From the NCBI GenBank assembly GCA_030692905.1, contig JAUYBT010000169.1, forward strand, positions 1 to 7,997: a stretch of DNA of 7,997 bases, in the 5' to 3' direction. Position numbers and translations under genes: made by a program. A model generated the notes under the pieces. The model had not been told where the DNA came from. It was given only the letters and a program-made list of their open reading frames with translations, and did no database searches. Below are positions 5,655 through 7,997 of the stretch, piece by piece. This DNA is from Bacteroidales bacterium. GTDB taxonomy: Bacteria > Bacteroidota > Bacteroidia > Bacteroidales > VadinHA17. The number at the start of each line of letters is the position of its first letter. Within the stretch, counting starts at the first letter, position 1.

Positions 5655-6608
5655 TTATTTTTGAGCCCCATTTATAAGCTCTTTTATAGACTTTTTGAGA
5701 CCATCAAGAGCCTGAAATGGCATTTTTTCTATGCCAAGGGCATTCTTGATTTTTTTATTGGAAATCTCAAACGAGGTTGTCAGTTTTTTAATATGAAAAC
5801 TTGAAATTGGCAGGCCAAATAAGTCTCCTGTTTTCATTAACAAGTTGATTATAAAAGGAGAGATATTCCAGGTACGAACAGGCTTGTTCAAGGATTTCGT
5901 GATAATCCGTACCAAATCGTTTGTAGAAACGGCTTCGTCATCAACCACTTGATACGTTCCCGATTCAATGTTTTTTTCAATTAATTGTTGAATTACAAAC
6001 AGAAGATTTCCGATGTAGGTAAAAGTTCGATTGTTTTTATATGCCCCAAAGGGCCATGGATATCCTTTTTGAATAAATTTAAATAGCATTGGCAGATTAC
6101 CTTTGTTTCCAGGACCATGAACCATACTTGGGCGCAAAATATAAACATGTTTGCCCTCGGACAGGGTCTTCTCGTTAATATAATTTTCTGCTGCTAACTT
6201 CGATTTCCCGTAATGAGTAGTAGGATTAGCGAAAGTTGCTTCGGTAAGTATTTCGTTCAACTGAAGACTTTCGGTTACCGCTGCTACTGAACTAAAATAA
6301 ATAAACTTTGCTGCATTTGATTTCAGAAAGACATTGAAAATTTGTTTGGTAAGTCCAAAATTCACATCATAATACTCCTTGAAATTCTTATTGGATTCTG
6401 AATAGTGAGCTTTACCGGCTAAGTGAATTATACAATCCACATTATTTAATTCGTTAATCTCGGACCAATATAAATGTTCATCAACTAAATTCTCATTTTG
6501 AAGGCCAACTCCGATCAATCGATACCCTTTCAAAACATTTATCAGGTTTCTGCCAATAAATCCGTCATAGCCAGTTATTAAAATTTTCTTCATCTGAGTT
6601 TTTTTCAT
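5655..6608 (-). CDS. NAD-dependent epimerase/dehydratase-family protein, probable sugar-nucleotide 4-ketoreductase or epimerase
   Basis: This 317-aa cytoplasmic protein is of the extended short-chain dehydrogenase class. The Rossmann dinucleotide motif is GYDGFIG (13-19). IIHLAGKAHY lies at 60-69, FSSVAAV at 105-111, and the catalytic YGKSK at 133-137 (Y133, K137). LRPSMVHGPGNKGN (158-171) and the C-terminal sugar-binding part are complete. The start ATG overlaps the upstream stop codon (ATGA, 6605-6608), which points to translational coupling; Met6 (MKKILITG) is an alternative start. It stands between a GT2 gene and a WecA/WbpL-like gene, the position often held by WbpV-like or GalE-like enzymes that complete the UDP-sugar used by the phosphotransferase. 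UDP-QuiNAc or UDP-FucNAc synthesis is the favoured guess, but 4-epimerisation or rhamnose-type chemistry cannot be excluded. Confidence 0.88.
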   Translation of the reverse strand: MKKTQMKKILITGYDGFIGRNLINVLKGYRLIGVGLQNENLVDEHLYWSEINELNNVDCIIHLAGKAHYSESNKNFKEYYDVNFGLTKQIFNVFLKSNAAKFIYFSSVAAVTESLQLNEILTEATFANPTTHYGKSKLAAENYINEKTLSEGKHVYILRPSMVHGPGNKGNLPMLFKFIQKGYPWPFGAYKNNRTFTYIGNLLFVIQQLIEKNIESGTYQVVDDEAVSTNDLVRIITKSLNKPVRTWNISPFIINLLMKTGDLFGLPISSFHIKKLTTSFEISNKKIKNALGIEKMPFQALDGLKKSIKELINGAQK

Positions 6609-7426
6609 TTTATATAACCTAAAGAGTCTAAAGTTTTTTTATTTATTTCTCTCCTCTCCTTATCAAAAAACCACCCCCACTTATTAAAATAATAAATGGC
6701 CGATTTTATTCCAATCCATGTAAACAGAAAAGATTTGTGCGAACCTTTTTGAAACTCATGTGTAATCTCAGCTTCAGGATAAAAAACCGTTCGAAAACCT
6801 CCGGCTATCAGTCTTCTGCATAAATCAGTTTCTTCGCCATACATAAAGATATTTTCATCAAACAGACCGATTTTTTCTAAAGCTTCAACCCTGAGAAACA
6901 TAAAACAACCTGATAAATAAGGCACATCCATAGTTTTATTATAATCTGTAAAACGTAATTCGAACAATTCGTTACGATTATTTACCCTTTTCCTGAAAAG
7001 GTTAAAGCGTCTACCAATCCAATCATTAGGTGTTGGTAAAAGTTTACACAAATATTGAGTTGATCCATCTGGATATAATACTTTGGGCATCACATTCCCG
7101 ACATCCGGGTTGTTTTCCATAAAATCAATAAGTTTTTCTAATGTTCCCGGTTGAAACCGGACATCAGGATTAAGAACCAAATGATACCTGATATTGCTTT
7201 CAATGGATTTCTTAATTGCAACGTTATGAGCTGCACCATAACCTAAATTGTTATTATTAAAAAAATAATCAATTTTTGTTTTATCAAGGTCAGATTTAAG
7301 TTTGTCAGTTAGAGAATTATCAACAATAATTAATCCGGAAACACTATTGCATTCAAGAACACATTGTATGGTATGTATAATATCTTTTAATTCATGCTTA
7401 TAAGTTACGATAGAAACAGTTACCAT
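6605..7426 (-). CDS. Glycosyltransferase family 2 (rhamnosyltransferase-like)
   Basis: This 273-aa GT-A enzyme is predicted to be cytoplasmic or peripheral. It has the start VSIVTYKH (4-11), the nucleotide-binding IIVDNS (33-38), NNNLGYGAAHN (58-68), and NPDV (86-89) in the place of the DxD metal site. DVPYLSGCFMFLR (167-179) and GEETDLCRR (197-205), with the ED-type catalytic acid, follow. TVFYPEAEITHEFQKGSHKS (213-232) matches WbbL-like rhamnosyltransferases. Family role: adding one sugar to a lipid-linked repeat unit from a nucleotide sugar. Donor and linkage cannot be read from the sequence. It overlaps the next gene by 4 bp. The 209 bp before it holds heptamer repeats, and no recognisable promoter was found there. 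Confidence 0.93.
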   Translation of the reverse strand: MVTVSIVTYKHELKDIIHTIQCVLECNSVSGLIIVDNSLTDKLKSDLDKTKIDYFFNNNNLGYGAAHNVAIKKSIESNIRYHLVLNPDVRFQPGTLEKLIDFMENNPDVGNVMPKVLYPDGSTQYLCKLLPTPNDWIGRRFNLFRKRVNNRNELFELRFTDYNKTMDVPYLSGCFMFLRVEALEKIGLFDENIFMYGEETDLCRRLIAGGFRTVFYPEAEITHEFQKGSHKSFLFTWIGIKSAIYYFNKWGWFFDKERREINKKTLDSLGYIK

Positions 7427-7501
7427 TTATAGTAATATCGTTTAGTTAAAATCTAAAAATATTTTTTGTAAATGTGTTTAATTTCAATTATTAACTGATC
7501 A

Positions 7502-7529
7502 GTCAGAAGTCGGAAGTCCGAAGTCGGAA
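7502..7529 (+). repeat. Heptamer GTCNGAA repeat, four units
   Basis: GTCAGAA, GTCGGAA, GTCCGAA and GTCGGAA lie head to tail without spacers, with only the fourth base varying. This is the first of two plus-oriented arrays in the spacer between the two glycosyltransferase genes. Confidence 0.9.
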
Positions 7530-7581
7530 GCCATTTGATCTTCTCTTTAAATGTAGCAATCATATTCATTGTAACTAATAA

Positions 7582-7609
7582 GTTGGAAGACCGAAGTCGG
7601 AAGTTTGAA
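7582..7609 (+). repeat. Heptamer GTCNGAA repeat, degenerate, four units
   Basis: GTTGGAA, GACCGAA, GTCGGAA and GTTTGAA are in tandem, followed by drifted TTTGAAAA-type copies and a lone GTCTGAA at 7621-7627. It has the same orientation as the array at 7502 and faces the opposed array at 7636-7677, so the pair could fold back as an imperfect hairpin. Confidence 0.8.
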
Positions 7610-7635
7610 AATTTGAAAATGTCTGAATATGATAC

Positions 7636-7677
7636 TTATAACTTTTGACTTCTGACTTCTGTCTTTTGACTTCCTAC
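7636..7677 (-). repeat. Heptamer repeat forming the 3' end of the GT4 gene
   Basis: On the coding strand, GTAGGAA, GTCAAAA, GACAGAA, GTCAGAA, GTCAAAA and GTTATAA follow without spacers. They encode the last residues VGSQKTEVRSQKL, and the stop TAA lies in the sixth unit. The orientation is opposite to the arrays at 7502 and 7582. Confidence 0.85.
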
Positions 7678-7997
7678 TACTGATTTATATAGCTTCAAAG
7701 TTTCCAGTGCCGTTTTCTCCCATGAAAATCTTTCAGATTGAAGAATTGATTTTTGCTTTAGCGAATTATATAAATTATCATCGGAAAGTAATAAATTAAT
7801 AGCTTTTAAAATTTCATTTTCATTTTCAGGATCAACCAGAATAGCTGCATCTCCGGCTACTTCAGGCATAGATGATGTATTACCTGTTATTGTAGGAATT
7901 CCACAAGAAAGAGCTTCTAAAACCGGAATACCAAAACCTTCGTAAAGAGATGGATAAATAAATATTTTACACCCATTCAATAAAATTGGCGTCTCTT
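7636..7997 (-). CDS. Glycosyltransferase, GT4 family (GT-B fold), C-terminal part only; 5' end beyond window
   Basis: About 120 residues are visible, all from the nucleotide-sugar-binding C-terminal half of a GT-B enzyme. The reading frame continues to the window edge (ETPILLNGCK...), so a TTG at 7980 is an internal codon and not the start. The GT4 signature is clear: IFIYPSLYEGFGIPVLEAL holds the E-x7-E pair (codons at 7941-7939 and 7917-7915), followed by SCGIPTITGN, SSMPEVAGDAAILVDP and a closing helix ending near ALETLKLYKS. Family role: retaining transfer of a sugar from a nucleotide donor, here probably to the lipid-linked repeat unit. After LYKSV the last dozen residues come from a 7-bp repeat rather than conserved family sequence, so the natural C-terminus may have been replaced or extended. 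Donor and acceptor are unknown. Confidence 0.93.
   Translation of the reverse strand, partial: ETPILLNGCKIFIYPSLYEGFGIPVLEALSCGIPTITGNTSSMPEVAGDAAILVDPENENEILKAINLLLSDDNLYNSLKQKSILQSERFSWEKTALETLKLYKSVVGSQKTEVRSQKL

Noticed and set aside
7502..7677. CRISPR or short spacer array in the heptamer region
   Set aside because: These are simple 7-bp tandem repeats without spacers.
7978..7980. TTG at 7980 as the start of the GT4 gene
   Set aside because: The frame stays open to the window edge with family-like sequence, and the N-terminal domain must lie beyond it.

Overview
The window looks like part of a surface-polysaccharide (O-antigen or capsule) locus of a Bacteroidota bacterium. The phylum call rests on AT-rich sequence, start codons without clear Shine-Dalgarno sites, GTCNGAA heptamer repeats, a GGTGCAGAGCACC palindromic repeat family, and a gene order typical of polysaccharide loci in that phylum. 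The genus cannot be named. Every gene is on the minus strand, so transcription runs from high to low coordinates.

In transcription order: (1) 7997-7636, the C-terminal part of a GT4-fold glycosyltransferase that continues past the window edge. (2) 7635-7427, a spacer with two plus-oriented arrays of a 7-bp repeat; a third, opposed array encodes the tail of gene 1. (3) 7426-6605, a GT2 glycosyltransferase. (4) 6608-5655, an NAD-dependent epimerase/dehydratase-family sugar-nucleotide enzyme that overlaps gene 3 by 4 bp (ATGA). (5) 5596-4607, a WecA/WbpL-type polyprenyl-phosphate sugar-1-phosphate transferase. (6) 4606-3979, a gene-free 628 bp stretch with six units of a ~51-bp palindromic repeat in two opposed blocks, one of them split by a 168-bp MITE-like element. 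(7) 3978-1333, an 881-residue O-antigen ligase/polymerase (Wzy_C/WaaL type) with two homologous carbohydrate-binding-like domains in its large periplasmic loop. (8) 1332-1, an IS110-family insertion sequence: ~180 bp of structured non-coding DNA (bridge-RNA candidate), then a transposase gene that runs off the window.

As a pathway, the epimerase/reductase probably finishes a UDP-linked N-acetylated deoxysugar. The WecA/WbpL-like enzyme loads a sugar phosphate onto undecaprenyl phosphate. The GT2 and GT4 enzymes extend the lipid-linked repeat unit in the cytoplasm. The ligase/polymerase acts on the exported glycan in the periplasm.

The most notable points are the tandem carbohydrate-binding-like insert in the ligase/polymerase, the palindromic repeat array with a compensated stem variant and a MITE exactly in one hairpin loop, the heptamer repeat that forms a glycosyltransferase C-terminus, and an IS110 transposase with Thr where the family has its catalytic Ser.
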